Below are positions 37,943-48,686 of a DNA stretch of 64,000 bases, piece by piece (within the stretch, counting starts at the first letter, position 1; each line of letters begins with the position of its first letter). Both the position numbers and the translations under genes were made by a program. The notes beneath the pieces are model-generated. The model was given only the letters and a program-made list of their open reading frames with translations. It ran no database searches and was not told the origin of the DNA. Source of the DNA: Pomacea canaliculata (taxonomy: Eukaryota; Mollusca; Gastropoda; Architaenioglossa; Ampullariidae); assembly GCF_003073045.1 (NCBI RefSeq), contig NC_037597.1, positions 7,808,717-7,872,716 of the forward strand, written 5' to 3'.

Positions 37943-39490
37943 AAAACGATGTGAAGCAGAAAATGCGTTCACTAAGAACGTCTTTTCTGCAGCAGCTGTG
38001 TGCATACAACGCCCGCTGTAAAAGCGGGGCGTCTGCACTTGATGTGGCAGAGCCTACATGGCGTTTTTGGAAAGCGCTAAATTTTCTGAGACCCTTTATA
38101 AAAACAAAAAAGGGTCAAGACAACCTGGTAAGCACTTTGAGTTAACCGCTAATATCTATATTTTCAAACTGGCAATAGCCTCTGTGTGATAGTCTTAACA
38201 TTTATTTTCAAATTATTTTTATCAAATCTGCAATATTTCAGCTCTAGTTGTTTAATTGTCAAATTGTTTTCACATTATTTTAAAACACGAAAGTGTCAGT
38301 ACAACTGTTTAAATGCTTTAAGATATCTACCAATATCCTTGTTTGATAAAATTTGATTATTTGTTTAACATAATGATAAGGACCAACTTTATTAGTCCCA
38401 ATGGGTAATTTTAAGATGGGAAAGGTTACAGGTGAAAAATAATCAAGATAATATGTCGATCACAGATCAGACACACATGGTTATCTCAAAAGAATGCATT
38501 ATGGTTTCTCGACACAGTATGCACACAAAGAAAAATAACAGAATGCTGCAGTATGCATCTCCATCATTCATTTAATAGTTAAATATTTTTTGATTTTCAA
38601 TCAGAATCAGTTTACTGAATAGGCCATCAGCCCTTTTCAAGAGGGGTGCATAACCATCAAAGATATATATCAATAGTAATATAATTATAGGTAAGCACAA
38701 CATGCTCATGTGCAAGTAAAGATATGCATTGTCATTTAACCATACATCATACAGTTGTATAAATATGCAAGTACAAATATATACTCATCAAATTATTTTT
38801 AGTCACAAGACAACATATAACCAACTAACAGTAACATATCTTTGGTCTAAGTCACAGTTTTTCTTATTTCCAGTGCATTATAAACAAAAGAGGCAAGACG
38901 TGCAGTTTTCAATCTATTATCTGAAATGGAAAAGGGAAGGGTGCTTAGAATATTTTTTAGAGATGAAAAGTTTACGAAGGTCCATATATTTAGGGCATGT
39001 AAGGAGAAAGTGCTGTTCAGTTTCTGTCACTTGCTTTTCATGGTGTCAAAATGAGCAGTCTGTGTGTGTCTATTAACTATGACCACTAAAATTGTTCTAC
39101 TTTCATAAAGAACAGCTTTGATTAAACTCTTAATTAACTTGGTGATTTGAGTCACTTAATGCCATTATTTTCTCTGAAGTCCCACTAGGGTTTATTTAAG
39201 AGACTGGGTCTGGTTTGTAGCTATATTCATCATGCAACCATTGATCCCTCATCAGTGGAGTAGGGTTCGTTCAGCATTATATCTTAAACTTACCCAATCC
39301 AGTGAATTAATTTATTTTGCATTTGTATTGTAGTATTTTACATGGTGGAAACAACTAAAGATTTTTTTTAACAGGTTCAGCACATCTCGTGCACGGAGAA
39401 TTTTAAAACGGCTGCTTTCTTCAGAGTTGGCTCAGTGGAACCAAAGGGGAAAAAGTTTCCAGTCACTTCAGCTGAGAAGTATATTAATTG
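37943..39490 (+). CDS. MADF-like exon and a following exon (gene fragment)
   Basis: Exon 37943-38127 (acceptor gcctaatttcag, donor CTG|GTAAGC) reads DVKQKMRSLRTSFLQQL, then KSGASALDVAEPTWRFWKAL. The spacing K..LR..F.....KSG......PTW....AL.FL is that of a MADF (Myb/SANT-like DNA-binding) domain. The first helix, expected upstream, is missing. A second exon at 39375-39490 (acceptor ttttttaacag, donor TG|GTGCGT) continues in phase as VQHISCTENFKTAAFFRVGS; an alternative frame of the same exon is also open (SRARRILKRLLSSELAQWN). No start, no stop and no later exons were found; the solo LTR begins 90 bases later. It may be part of a Harbinger-type or other transposon gene set, or a truncated host gene. 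Confidence 0.5.
38128..39374. other. AT-rich interval with retroposon-like words
   Basis: No ORF with splice support. Around 38380-38410 the text actttattagtcccaatggg matches the style of actttatttatcccaatggg at 42606-42626, a word found at the 3' ends of some retroposons. If the exons at 37943-38127 and 39375-39490 belong together this is their intron. Confidence 0.4.
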
Positions 39491-39579
39491 GTGCGTAGTT
39501 TTTGTTTGGTTTTGATTTCTTTGAGGTGTACGTCAATATGAACTTAAAAGGACAAAGTTTCCGAACAATTTAAAAAAAT

Positions 39580-40210
39580 TGTCATGGATCTAGTCAGAGT
39601 GCTAGGACTGGGCGCGTGTGTAGATGAAAGCGTGCGAATGATGGACGTTCTCTAAATAGAACGTGAAAAATGACGTATAGTGACGTCAAAAGAAATAGTG
39701 AGGTAAGGGAGAGAGACGTTGAGAAGGGATATGGAAGCAGAAGGACGTTAGAGGACATTTTTAGAAGAAGAAGGACGCTGGAGAATAGAGAGAAGAAGAG
39801 GACGTTAGAGAGTAGATAGAAGAGGAAGAACGTTAGCGAGTGGAAGAAGAAGAAAGAGAGCGGAAAGGGAGACGTGAACGCATTTGCCAAGACAATGCGA
39901 TTTGCTAATCAGAGATCGAATGTACTAATGTGAAAGGAGAAACGACTGCCAAGACAGTGAGTTTATAGTGTGTGAGGTGTTCGTTGTACTTTGTAGAAGT
40001 GGAGATTGAAGGAAAAACTGTGGTGTTAGAGACCGTTTTGCTTTTACAGTTAGGATCTATTTTTTTGGTCGATAATTTTGATCAATAAACAGACAGACTC
40101 GTACAGGCGAGTCATTCTTTAATTGGAACGAACGAAAGAACGCGCAATTGTCCGACCCGCTGGTGAGTTGGAGAGAGCGAAAAACGAGAGGCACCGGCGG
40201 CGTCGTGACA
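39580..40210 (+). mobile_element. Solo LTR of an LTR retrotransposon, with target-site duplication
   Basis: A 631-bp segment begins TGTCATGG and ends CGTCGTGACA, so its ends are TG...CA with a 5-bp inverted repeat (TGTCA/TGACA). It is bracketed by the 5-bp direct repeat AAAAT on each side. It carries AATAAA (40084-40089) about 120 bases before its end, as expected for the R region on the plus strand. No gag or pol remains, so this is a solo LTR left by recombination. A noisy copy with the same flank is present at about 56430-57150. Confidence 0.65.
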
Positions 40211-41217
40211 AAAATAGTGAATCTAAGTATTATTTTCTCTACATTTACAAATTTATTATTGTGTACAATAGCATTTAAGTCTACCTTACAATTTCTATTT
40301 GTGCACAGTCGCAGTCCAAGAGACATGGATTGAGGAATGATTCGAAGGTTAATGCCATCTAATGGTGAGTGGAATTACAAAATGAGTTTGTCAAGTTAAA
40401 ATTATTAATGTGAGCATTGTTTTATTCTTTGTGGATTTATTCAGTAGGCCTATTTACTTTACTTTTTGTACTAAAGATTAATTGGTTACTTTCAGATATT
40501 ATCCAAAACTTCTTATACACACAAATGGCCATCAAGACATTACCGTTTAAAAATCTTTTTATTCGACTCTTGTTCAAGTTCTTGTAATGTCACTAGTAAT
40601 TAGTAGATTTATGAAAGCTTTAACTCTTTCTTTACACAAGGCTAAAGGCGGTCAATCCTAAGCGTGACTAGTTCTATTCTGTGCGCTTTGCCACAAAATC
40701 AATGAATTTTGGGGGGTTGGGGGAATGGGGGGGGAGGTCGCGGCCTTTCATCAGACTTACACTGAGCGTCCACCAAGTCATAAACCGAGCGAGAAACAAG
40801 TTCGATCCTAACCTATTTGTTGTCAATGGGATAGGACAGGAAACCTGAAAAGGTCATGAGCGTTTCAGAATCTGGTAGAAAGCCATTTCACTCCGGAAAA
40901 TGTGCGAACTATTGTTGCTGCGGCACTGTGTACGGAATGGCAATTGTCAACTATAAACTCAGTAAAATAGGATTTTATTTCCCCACAGCGTGCGCCTATA
41001 TCTATCACAGAGAGAGAGAATTTCTGGCATAAATCAGTTAATTTATATGACTTCAACATTCCCGTTTGCTTTGTCAGAAGTCTGTTTTAAGTGTGCGTGA
41101 TTTACAGCAGAGCATGCACAACGATTTAGTCTCTTCCATTTAATATTCCAGAATACAAATGGCTGCCTGGGAATTATGACCTGAACAAGTTGTCCTCACT
41201 GGTTCTCCTGAACAACT
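40211..41217. other. Spacer between solo LTR and LINE fragment
   Basis: No gene or element recognised. It contains a G-rich patch near 40710-40735. The whole stretch recurs in noisy form at about 57150-58490. Confidence 0.4.
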
Positions 41218-41660
41218 GATCATATTACTCCTGTACTTCGTGACCTACATTGGCTTCCTGTGGAGAAGAGAATTGAGCACAAATTGTTAACCTTAACCTA
41301 TGGCTGTCTTCACGACCTTGTGCCTGTCTATCTGCAAGAACTCATTTGCTGTTACCAACCCCAGCGGAACCTTCGTTCAGCAGCACATTTCAGACTTGAA
41401 CGACCGAGTGTTCAGTCAGGGAATGCTAATAAGAAGACTGCGGGTTTCAGATCCTTCTCCAATGTAGCCCCGCTTTTGTGGAACTCGCTTCCCCTTTCGA
41501 CCAAGGAGTCTGATAGTATTGGATCTTTCAAGAAAAATCTGAAGACTCACTTGTTTAAACTTTTTTGAAGTTTTCATTTGACCTACAGTTTGGTGGCTGC
41601 TGGGATCACCGCGCACTGAGCGCATCTTTGTGATGTGGATACTAGCGCGCTACAAAACTA

Positions 41661-41694
<34 letters not shown>
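41218..41694 (+). mobile_element. 3' end of a CR1/L2-type LINE with (ATC)n tail
   Basis: Open frame 41218-41568 reads DHITPVLRDLHWLPVEKRIE, then LVPVYLQELI, NVAPLLWNSLPLS and SFKKNLKTHLFKLF before a stop. The motif series LHWLPV, APxLWNSLP and SFKxxLKTHLF is the conserved C-terminal end of CR1/L2-type non-LTR reverse transcriptases. The 3' UTR is short (gatgtggatactagcgcgct) and ends in (CAT)n at 41661-41694, the usual microsatellite tail of this group. The element is 5' truncated and inactive, but this part of the frame is intact, so the insertion may be fairly young. Confidence 0.8.
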
Positions 41695-42605
41695 TCCTCC
41701 CAAGAGAACTACATTGCATTCGAGGGCTGGGCACTGTTTACACAAGACTTTACGTCTGCTACGTGAAATGTGATCGTTCACACGGCGTCAGCAACACAAA
41801 AACGTTCGAATTTCACTCTGCATTTTTTTTTCTGTCAGGTGACCATCCTTACCTGTCGTAGGACCTCCAGCTGTGAAAACCCTATTCATGTACACCGACC
41901 CAACAATGCAAGGTCTTCATTATTTTTATATACACGACTACCTACTTTACATTTACATTGAGAGCTGACAACAACTGCCCTCAGAACAACCTTTAGACTC
42001 ATGCCTTCGGCTGTTCGCGCTAGGAATGAAAAAAAGAAAAAAAAAAGAAAAGAGTATAGAACTTGCACCAGTATTCCTTTGTTCGGTCTGCGTTTCCAGG
42101 ACTGTAAGGGCAATCATGATGTGACCTGCTTGCTGCCGGAGTTGCCACACACCAGTCGATTTTGGCCAATGTCACTGGCTGGCATGACATGTCGTGATGA
42201 AAGCCAGCCGCACTTCCGTGAACGGTAAACACTCTGACGTCACGGAGTGAAAAACCGTTGGCGTCGCGGCGTTTCCATGCAACAACAGTTAAAACTCATT
42301 TGTAAAGCGACCTGTACAAGCTAACGCTCATTTATTCTTCAACTGATATTTTTCTCTGTCGATCTTCAAACAGACATTAGCAAGTGTCAAAAGTGAGGAC
42401 CAGTACCCCTCGGGAAAGTGGGAGAGAGGAAAGGGCGGGGGTACTCCTGAGAGAGTAAGTGTGAATGTGTGTGGTGATACGACACTACACATTTTAATGT
42501 CAATTCTCATAATCATTTTAACATGGGGGATATATGCATATATGCATACACTACAACGCATCATACAACAACAATCAGATATGCATTTCCATATAACAAT
42601 AACAA

Positions 42606-42640
42606 CAGACTTTATTTATCCCAATGGGCAATTTAAACAT
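42606..42640. repeat. Retroposon-like word (tttatttatcccaatggg)
   Basis: This motif also occurs in similar form at about 38380-38410. It is a frequent 3'-end word in retroposons. The boundaries of any element around it could not be set. Confidence 0.3.
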
Positions 42641-42829
42641 GGGAGCTGTGCCCCGCGTCCAAAATATATGTATATGTGAAGAAAAAAAAAAGCAAAAACA
42701 CACACACGCACACCTACCCATCACACACACATACACACACCGTGCGTAGGAGGATTGGCGCCAATGCAAAAATGAATACCCGCCCACGACTAGGTGTTCA
42801 CCCTTTCTCCGATACCCTTTTCTTTTGGT

Positions 42830-43076
42830 CTCTCTCCACGACCGGTGGCGCAACGGTTGCCGCCTGTCACCAATACAGTGAGGATAATCTGCTCTGGGTT
42901 CAGATCCCGTCTCGGGTACGCTGTTCTTTCTCTGCACGTAGTATCTGTTTACAGGGCTGGATGGTTTGCAGTGATATAACCTTAGTTGCTGGCTTGGTGG
43001 AAAAATACTCCTCTCTCTCTCCACGTTTCTTGGCCCGTTTCATCGTTTTTTGTTTTTTTTTTTTTTTTTTTTTTTG
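42830..43076 (+). mobile_element. tRNA-derived SINE with poly-T tail
   Basis: An A-box-like TGGCGCAACGG (42846-42856) and a B-box-like GGTTCAGATCC (42897-42907) are 40 bases apart, the spacing of an internal RNA polymerase III promoter in a tRNA-like head. The sequence between does not fold as a functional tRNA. About 140 bases of body follow, then a long T run (about 43049-43076). Left border uncertain. A noisy copy lies near 60820-60960. Confidence 0.6.
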
Positions 43077-43909
43077 GATGCACGTGTCATTGCATTTCGA
43101 CAACAGTGAACGTCAGTGCAACGTTAACTCTGCTGTAGGGTAGGCTTGTTTATATGCAGATGGAAAACTTTGATGTGAACACGTGAATCTTTTTCTTCAC
43201 CTTCCCCTTCCTCTTCGCGACTTTGTACCGCACCTACACACGCACCCTTACGTGAACTGATTTATGCATTCAACGCCAACCATTTGAGTGCACTTGAGAA
43301 CGGTTGGTGTGTATGTATATCTGTAAGTTCGTTTGTTTGTTTATATGTGAGGGGCGTATGCGCAAGAAAGAGATGCATATATCTTTCTCCACGTATTTTT
43401 TTGGTTCGTTTTAAACGTTGAATCGCCCTACCTTCTACTCCCTCGAGTCTTCGGTCGACTTCTCAGTTGTCAGTTCCCAGTGTTTTATCTACAGCTCTTT
43501 ACGGCCATTCATCATCTGATGTTTAGCATTGAGCTATATGCTCTTATGATATCTTGTCCTGAGACTGACATCAGAGAGACTGTGCACCTGCTGAATCCCG
43601 CTGTGTATCTCTGTCTAGAGTAGCGGTCAGAGGTATTTCGTAAACATCTTACCAACTAAACTGATACTGTGAAGACAACTTCAAACATGACGTTTCAAGA
43701 TGTTTGCGCTCCATCGTTATCCAGGTGCTTTGATCCAAACACGGTGAACCAGTTACAGCTCACTACTCACACGACCACTAAGCTATAAAATCTTTCAGCT
43801 ACAACTATTGAATCTTATCACACCCCCCCCCCCATTCCAACTATCACCCCCACTATTATTATTATTAGTAATGATACGTACTATTACGGCTATAAATGTT
43901 TACGTGCTT
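43077..43909. other. Unique flank left of the tandem array
   Basis: No gene seen. It contains a C-rich run near 43824-43834 and ATT repeats. It leads directly into the first Z module at 43910 and recurs in noisy form at about 61140-62156, including the C run (62071-62081). Confidence 0.5.
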
Positions 43910-44125
43910 GGCTGCGTAAATGTATTTGTAAGCATGTTCATAACACCACTAGCAACAACAGCACAACAGTTATAAACAGATTGAGGGATGTGACAATAAA
44001 ACAACATGATCACTGATTTGAACAAAAGAAATGCTGCATTTAGTTCCACTAGAAAGATTTTATTCCAAAAAATCAAAAAACAAAACGAGAAAACTTTCCT
44101 GGATATACACACATATCATGTCACT
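43910..44125 (-). promoter_or_regulatory. Z module, leftmost copy (5' module of X, without X)
   Basis: A 216-bp segment found immediately 5' of each X gene (again at 45189-45404, 47184-47399, 48471-48686). On the minus strand it contains TTTATAAC and GAATAAAATC words and a possible acceptor (acatttacgcag) next to X. It could hold the promoter, 5' UTR or a 5' exon/intron. Its open frame (CISRKVFSFC...) is conserved only as far as the DNA is. In this copy X is absent and unique sequence follows on the left. Confidence 0.45.
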
Positions 44126-44617
44126 GTAACTGTGAATACAGTCACATTCACCCTGAATTGTCAACTGCCGATTGTTTAACTCTATTTTTAGCTGTAAATG
44201 GGGTTCATGAACCGAAATTAATTACTTTCCTTCCGCTGTCAGTTATAGAGGAAAGCAAAAACATAGCGGAGAATATTATAGTCTGCACAATGAAAACAAA
44301 ATGTCACTTTGCACAGAAGACTCGATGAAAGCGCGATGATATCAAATACCTGTCTCACTTGAGATAAGTTTGTAACTGTGAATACAGTCACATTCACCCT
44401 AAATTGTCAACTGCCGATTGTTTAACTCTATTTTTAGCTGTAAATGGGGTTCATGAACCGAAATTAATTACTTTCCTTCCGCTGTCAGTTATAGAGGAAA
44501 GCAAAAACATAGCGGAGAATATTATAGTCTGCACAATGAAAACAAAATGTCACTTTGCACAGAAGACTCGATAAAAGCGCGATGATATCAAATACCTGTC
44601 TCACTTGAGATAAGTTT
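44126..44617. repeat. Y spacer repeats, 2 copies of 246 bp
   Basis: Copies start at 44126 and 44372. Each carries the perfect 12-bp palindrome GGTTCATGAACC (44202-44213 and 44448-44459) and an interrupted dyad ACTGTgaatACAGT near its left end. Copies are more than 97% alike by eye. Confidence 0.9.
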
Positions 44618-44628
44618 GTCTCAGCACC

Positions 44629-45165
44629 TCACTCGTCTTTATTGCTGCTCTTGTTGTTTGTAGCTGAGAAACGCCGTTTACGCACGGTCGTCGTGCGTGA
44701 AGCAGAAGGACGGCTTTCTCGACTGGAAGAGGGTCGCGTAGCCACTGGGTTGGTAGAAGCTCGTGTGGTAGAGGCTCGTGTCGCCGTGCTGGTAGAGGCT
44801 ATCGTCGGCGCGCTTGTAGAGGCTTGAGTCGCCGTGCTTGTAGATGTTTGAGTCGCCGTGCTTGTAGAGGCCATCGTCGCCGTGCTTGTAGAGGCTCGAG
44901 TCGCCGTGCTGGTGGAAGAGCCTTGTGTTGTGGCATCGGAAGAGTTTTGCGTCGCCGGCTGGTTGACAGGGCGAATCAGACAAAATCGCCCTTGTGGCGT
45001 CTCTTTGATTCTCCCCTTGTCCATTCCCCTTTGTAAGGCTGCGGCTACTTGACATGTGGAGTACTCGACCCGGTTGGAGCACAATACCTCCCGGATGGAA
45101 TCAATCGAGTAGCCCACCGAAGTATATAACATCTCCAGTGCATCTATGACCTGCGAAGATCTCAG
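44629..45165 (-). CDS. X gene copy A: H1/H5-like winged-helix protein with TSTATxAS repeats
   Basis: From the Met at 45132 the frame is 167 codons; the domain frame continues upstream to about 45165 (RSSQVIDALEM). The N-terminal part reads SIDSIREVL, then VAAALQRGMDKGRIKETPQG, then RFCLIRP. This parallels the linker-histone globular fold: helix 1 (V..AL), helix 2 (S..SI...L), helix 3 and wing (L..G...G.IK.T..G.F.L). The tail is not Lys-rich; it has seven or so octapeptides of type TSTATxAS (24-bp DNA repeats), then SSSRESRPSASRTTT and a short basic end, RKRRF. Stop at 44629. A chromatin or sperm nuclear role is a guess. No in-frame ATG precedes helix 1, so either a 5' exon is spliced on (possible acceptor gagatcttcgcag) or translation starts inside the domain. 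Confidence 0.55.
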   Translation of the reverse strand: MRSSQVIDALEMLYTSVGYSIDSIREVLCSNRVEYSTCQVAAALQRGMDKGRIKETPQGRFCLIRPVNQPATQNSSDATTQGSSTSTATRASTSTATMASTSTATQTSTSTATQASTSAPTIASTSTATRASTTRASTNPVATRPSSSRESRPSASRTTTVRKRRFSATNNKSSNKDE

Positions 45166-45404
45166 CCGATGACATGTTCTCGGTTCTTGGCTGCGTAAAT
45201 GTATTTGTAAGCATGTTCATAACACCACTAGCAACAACAGCACAACAGTTATAAACAGATTGAGGGATGTGACAATAAAAAAACATGATCACTGATTTGA
45301 ACAAAAGAAATGCTGCATTTAGTTCCACTAGAAAGATTTTATTCCAAAAAATCAAACAACAAAACGAGAAAACTTTCCTGGATATACACACATATCATGT
45401 CACT

Positions 45405-46388
45405 GTAACTGTGAATACAGTCACATTCACCCTAAATTGTCAACTGCCGATTGTTTAACTCTATTTTTAGCTGTAAATGGGGTTCATGAACCGAAATTAA
45501 TTACTTTTCTTCCGCTGTCAGTTATAGAGGAAAAGCAAAAACATAGCGGAGAATATTATAGTCTGCACAATGAAAACAAAATGTCACTTGCACAGAAGAC
45601 TCGATGAAAGCGCGATGATATCAAATACCTGTCTCACTTGAGATAAGTTTGTAACTGTGAATACAGTCACATTCACCCTAATTGTCAACTGCCGATTGTT
45701 TAACTCTATTTTTAGCTGTAAATGGGGTTCATGAACCGAAATTAATTACTTTCCTTCCGCTGTCAGTTATAGAGGAAAGCAAAAACATAGCGGAGAATAT
45801 TATAGTCTGCACAATGAAAACAAAATGTCACTTTGCACAGAAGACTCGATGAAAGCGCGATGATATCAAATACCTGTCTCACTTGAGATAAGTTTGTAAC
45901 TGTGAATACAGTCACATTCACCCTGAATTGTCAACTGCCGATTGTTTAACTCTATTTTTAGCTGTAAATGGGGTTCATGAACCGAAATTAATTACTTTTC
46001 TTCCGCTGTCAGTTATAGAGGAAAGCAAAAACATAGCGGAGAATATTATAGTCTGCACAATGAAAACAAAATGTCACTTTGCACAGAAGACTCGATGAAA
46101 GCGCGATGATATCAAATACCTGTCTCACTTGAGATAAGTTTGTAACTGTGAATACAGTCACATTCACCCTAAATTGTCAACTGCCGATTGTTTAACTCTA
46201 TTTTTAGCTGTAAATGGGGTTCATGAACCGAAATTAATTACTTTCCTTCCGCTGTCAGTTTTAGAGGAAAGCAAAAACATAGCGGAGAATATTATAGTCT
46301 GCACAATGAAAACAAAATGTCACTTTGCACAGAAGACTCGATGAAAGCGCGATGATATCAAATACCTGTCTCACTTGAGATAAGTTTG
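45405..46388. repeat. Y spacer repeats, 4 copies
   Basis: Copies start at 45405, 45651, 45896 and 46142; same 246-bp unit and palindrome. They separate X copy A with its Z from X copy B. Confidence 0.9.
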
Positions 46389-46398
46389 TCTCAGCACC

Positions 46399-47166
46399 TC
46401 ACTCGTCCTTATTGCTGCTCTTGTTATTTGTAGCTGAGAAACGCCGTTTACGCTCGGTCGTCGTTCGTGAAGCAGAAGGACGGCTTTCTCGACTGGAAGA
46501 GGGTCGCGTAGCCACTGGGTTGGTAGAGGCTCGTGTGGTAGAGGCTCGTGTCGCTCGTGTCGCCGTGCTGGTAGAGGCTATCGTCGGCGCGCTTGTACAG
46601 GCTTGAGTCGCCGTGCTTGTAGATGTTTGAGTCGCCGTGCTTGTAGAGGCCATCGTCGCCGTGCTTGTAGAGGCTCGAGTCGCCGTGCTGGTGGTAGAGC
46701 CGTGTGTTGTGGCATCCGTTGTGGCATCGGAAGATCCGTGTGTTGTGGCATCCGTTGTGGCATCGGAAGATCCGTGTGTTGTGGCATCCGTTGTGGCATC
46801 GGAAGATCCGTGTGTTGTGGCATCCGTTGTGGCATCGGAAGATCCGTGTGTTGTGGCATCCGTTGTGGCATCGGAAGATCCGTGTGTTGTGGCATCCGTT
46901 GTGGCATCGGAAGAGCCTTGTGTTGTGGCATCGGAAGAGTTTTGCGTCGCCGGTTGGTTGACGGGGCGAATCAGACAAAATCGCCCTTGTGGCGTCTCTT
47001 TGATTCTCCCCTTGTCCATTCCCCTTTGTAATGCTGCGGCTACTTGACATGTGGAGTACTCGACCCGGTTGGAGCACAATACCTCCCGGATGGAATCAAT
47101 CGAGTAGCCCACCGAAGTATATAACATCTCCAATGCATCTATGACCTGCGAAGATCTCAGCCGATG
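46399..47166 (-). CDS. X gene copy B: H1/H5-like winged-helix protein with extra 36-bp minisatellite
   Basis: Same protein as copy A, 244 codons, because a 12-residue unit (SSDATTDATTHG) is repeated about six times between the winged-helix domain and the octapeptide region. The DNA unit is 36 bp and nearly perfect (about 46705-46925). It also has an extra ATR triplet compared with A (TATRATRAS). The frame is intact to the stop. Expansion in exact multiples of three with an open frame argues that this copy is, or recently was, translated. Confidence 0.55.
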   Translation of the reverse strand, partial: HRLRSSQVIDALEMLYTSVGYSIDSIREVLCSNRVEYSTCQVAAALQRGMDKGRIKETPQGRFCLIRPVNQPATQNSSDATTQGSSDATTDATTHGSSDATTDATTHGSSDATTDATTHGSSDATTDATTHGSSDATTDATTHGSSDATTDATTHGSTTSTATRASTSTATMASTSTATQTSTSTATQACTSAPTIASTSTATRATRASTTRASTNPVATRPSSSRESRPSASRTTTERKRRFSATNNKSSNKDE

Positions 47167-47399
47167 AGATGTTCTCGGTTCTTGGCTGCGTAAATATATT
47201 TGTAAGCATGTTCATAACACCACTAGCAACAACAGCACAACAGTTATAAACAGATTGAGGGATGTGACAATAAAACAACATGATCACTGATTTGAACAAA
47301 AGAAATGCTGCATTTAGTTCCACTAGAAAGATTTTATTCCAAAAAATCAAAAAACAAAACGAGAAAACTTTCCTGGATATACACACATATCATGTCACT

Positions 47400-47892
47400 G
47401 TAACTGTGAATACAGTCACATTCACCCTAAATTGTCAACTGCCGATTGTTTAACTCTATATTTAGCTGTAAATGGGGTTCATGAACCGAAATTAATTACT
47501 TTCCTTCCGCTGTCAGTTATAGAGGAAAGCAAAAACATAGCGGAGAATATTATAGTCTGCACAATGAAAACAAAATGTCACTTTGCACAGAAGACTCGAT
47601 GAAAGCGCGATGATATCAAATACCTGTCTCACTTGAGATAAGTTTGTAACTGTGAATACAGTCACATTCACCCTAAATTGTCAACTGCCGATTGTTTAAC
47701 TCTATTTTTAGCTGTAAATGGGGTTCATGAACCGAAATTAATTACTTTCCTTCCGCTGTCAGTTTTAGAGGAAAGCAAAAACATAGCGGAGAATATTATA
47801 GTCTGCACAATGAAAACAAAATGTCACTTTGCACAGAAGACTCGATGAAAGCGCGATGATATCAAATACCTGTCTCACTTGAGATAAGTTTG
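47400..47892. repeat. Y spacer repeats, 2 copies
   Basis: Copies start at 47400 and 47646, both full length with the palindrome, between Z of copy B and X copy C. Confidence 0.9.
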
Positions 47893-47902
47893 TCTCAGCA
47901 CC

Positions 47903-48440
47903 TCACTCGTCCTTATTGCTGCTCTTGTTATTTGTAGCTGAGAAACGCCGTTTACGCTCGGTCGTCGTTCGTGAAGCAGAAGGACGGCTTTCTCGACTGG
48001 AAGAGGGTCGCTTAGCCACTGGGTTGGTAGAGGCTCGTGTGGTAGAGGCTCGTGTCGCTCGTGTCGCCGTGCTGGTAGAGGCTATCGTCGGCGCGCTTGT
48101 AGAGGCTTGAGTCGCCGTGCTTGTAGATGTTTGAGTCGCCGTGCTTGTAGAGGCCATCGTCGCCGTGCTTGTAGAGGCTCGAGTCGCCGTGCTGGTGGAA
48201 GAGCCTTGTGTTGTGGCATCGGAAGAGTTTTGCGTCGCCGGCTGGTTGACAGGGCGAATCAGACAAAATCGCCCCTTGTGGCGTCTCTTTGATTCTCCCT
48301 TGTCCATTCCCTTTGTAAGGCTGCGGCTACTTGACATGTGGAGTACTCGACCCGGTTGGAGCACAATACCTCCCGGATGGGAATCAATCGAGTAGCCCAC
48401 GAAGTATTATAACATCTCCAGTGCATCTATGACCTGCGAA
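47903..48440 (-). pseudogene. X gene copy C, with small indels
   Basis: The C-terminal 120 codons match copy A/B and are open, but the winged-helix part carries single-base changes (for example near 48273, 48299, 48381 and 48401-48408) that break the frame. These may be sequencing errors, since accuracy starts to drop here. Near 48449 this copy has one C fewer than the others. That puts an ATG (MSSLRSSQVIDALEML) in frame with helix 1, which hints at what the intact start might look like. Confidence 0.5.
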
Positions 48441-48686
48441 GATCTCAGCGATGACATGTTCTCGGTTCTTGGCTGCGTAAATGTATTTGTAAGCATGTTC
48501 ATAACACCACTAGCAACAACAGCACAACAGTTATAAACAGATTGAGGGATGTGACAATAAAAAAACATGATCACTGATTTGAACAAAAGAAATGCTGCAT
48601 TTAGTTCCACTAGAAAGATTTTATTCCAAAAAATCAAACAACAAAACGAGAAAACTTTCCCGGATATACACACATATCATGTCACT

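Noticed and set aside
42841..42915. Functional tRNA gene
   Set aside because: A- and B-box-like words are present, but the acceptor and anticodon stems do not form; this is the head of a SINE.
43900..44112. Conserved minus ORF in Z (CISRKVFSFC...), repeated in four modules
   Set aside because: Its conservation is no greater than that of the surrounding near-identical DNA, it has no domain, and it runs into the X region in the wrong frame.
46705..46925. Direct repeats that look like a CRISPR array
   Set aside because: The 36-bp units are contiguous without unique spacers, and the context is eukaryotic coding sequence.
46603..47047. Long plus-strand ORFs across X copy B (three overlapping frames)
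   Set aside because: They are antisense shadows of the 36-bp and 24-bp repeats; repeat lengths divisible by three keep several frames open. Only the minus frame contains a recognisable domain.
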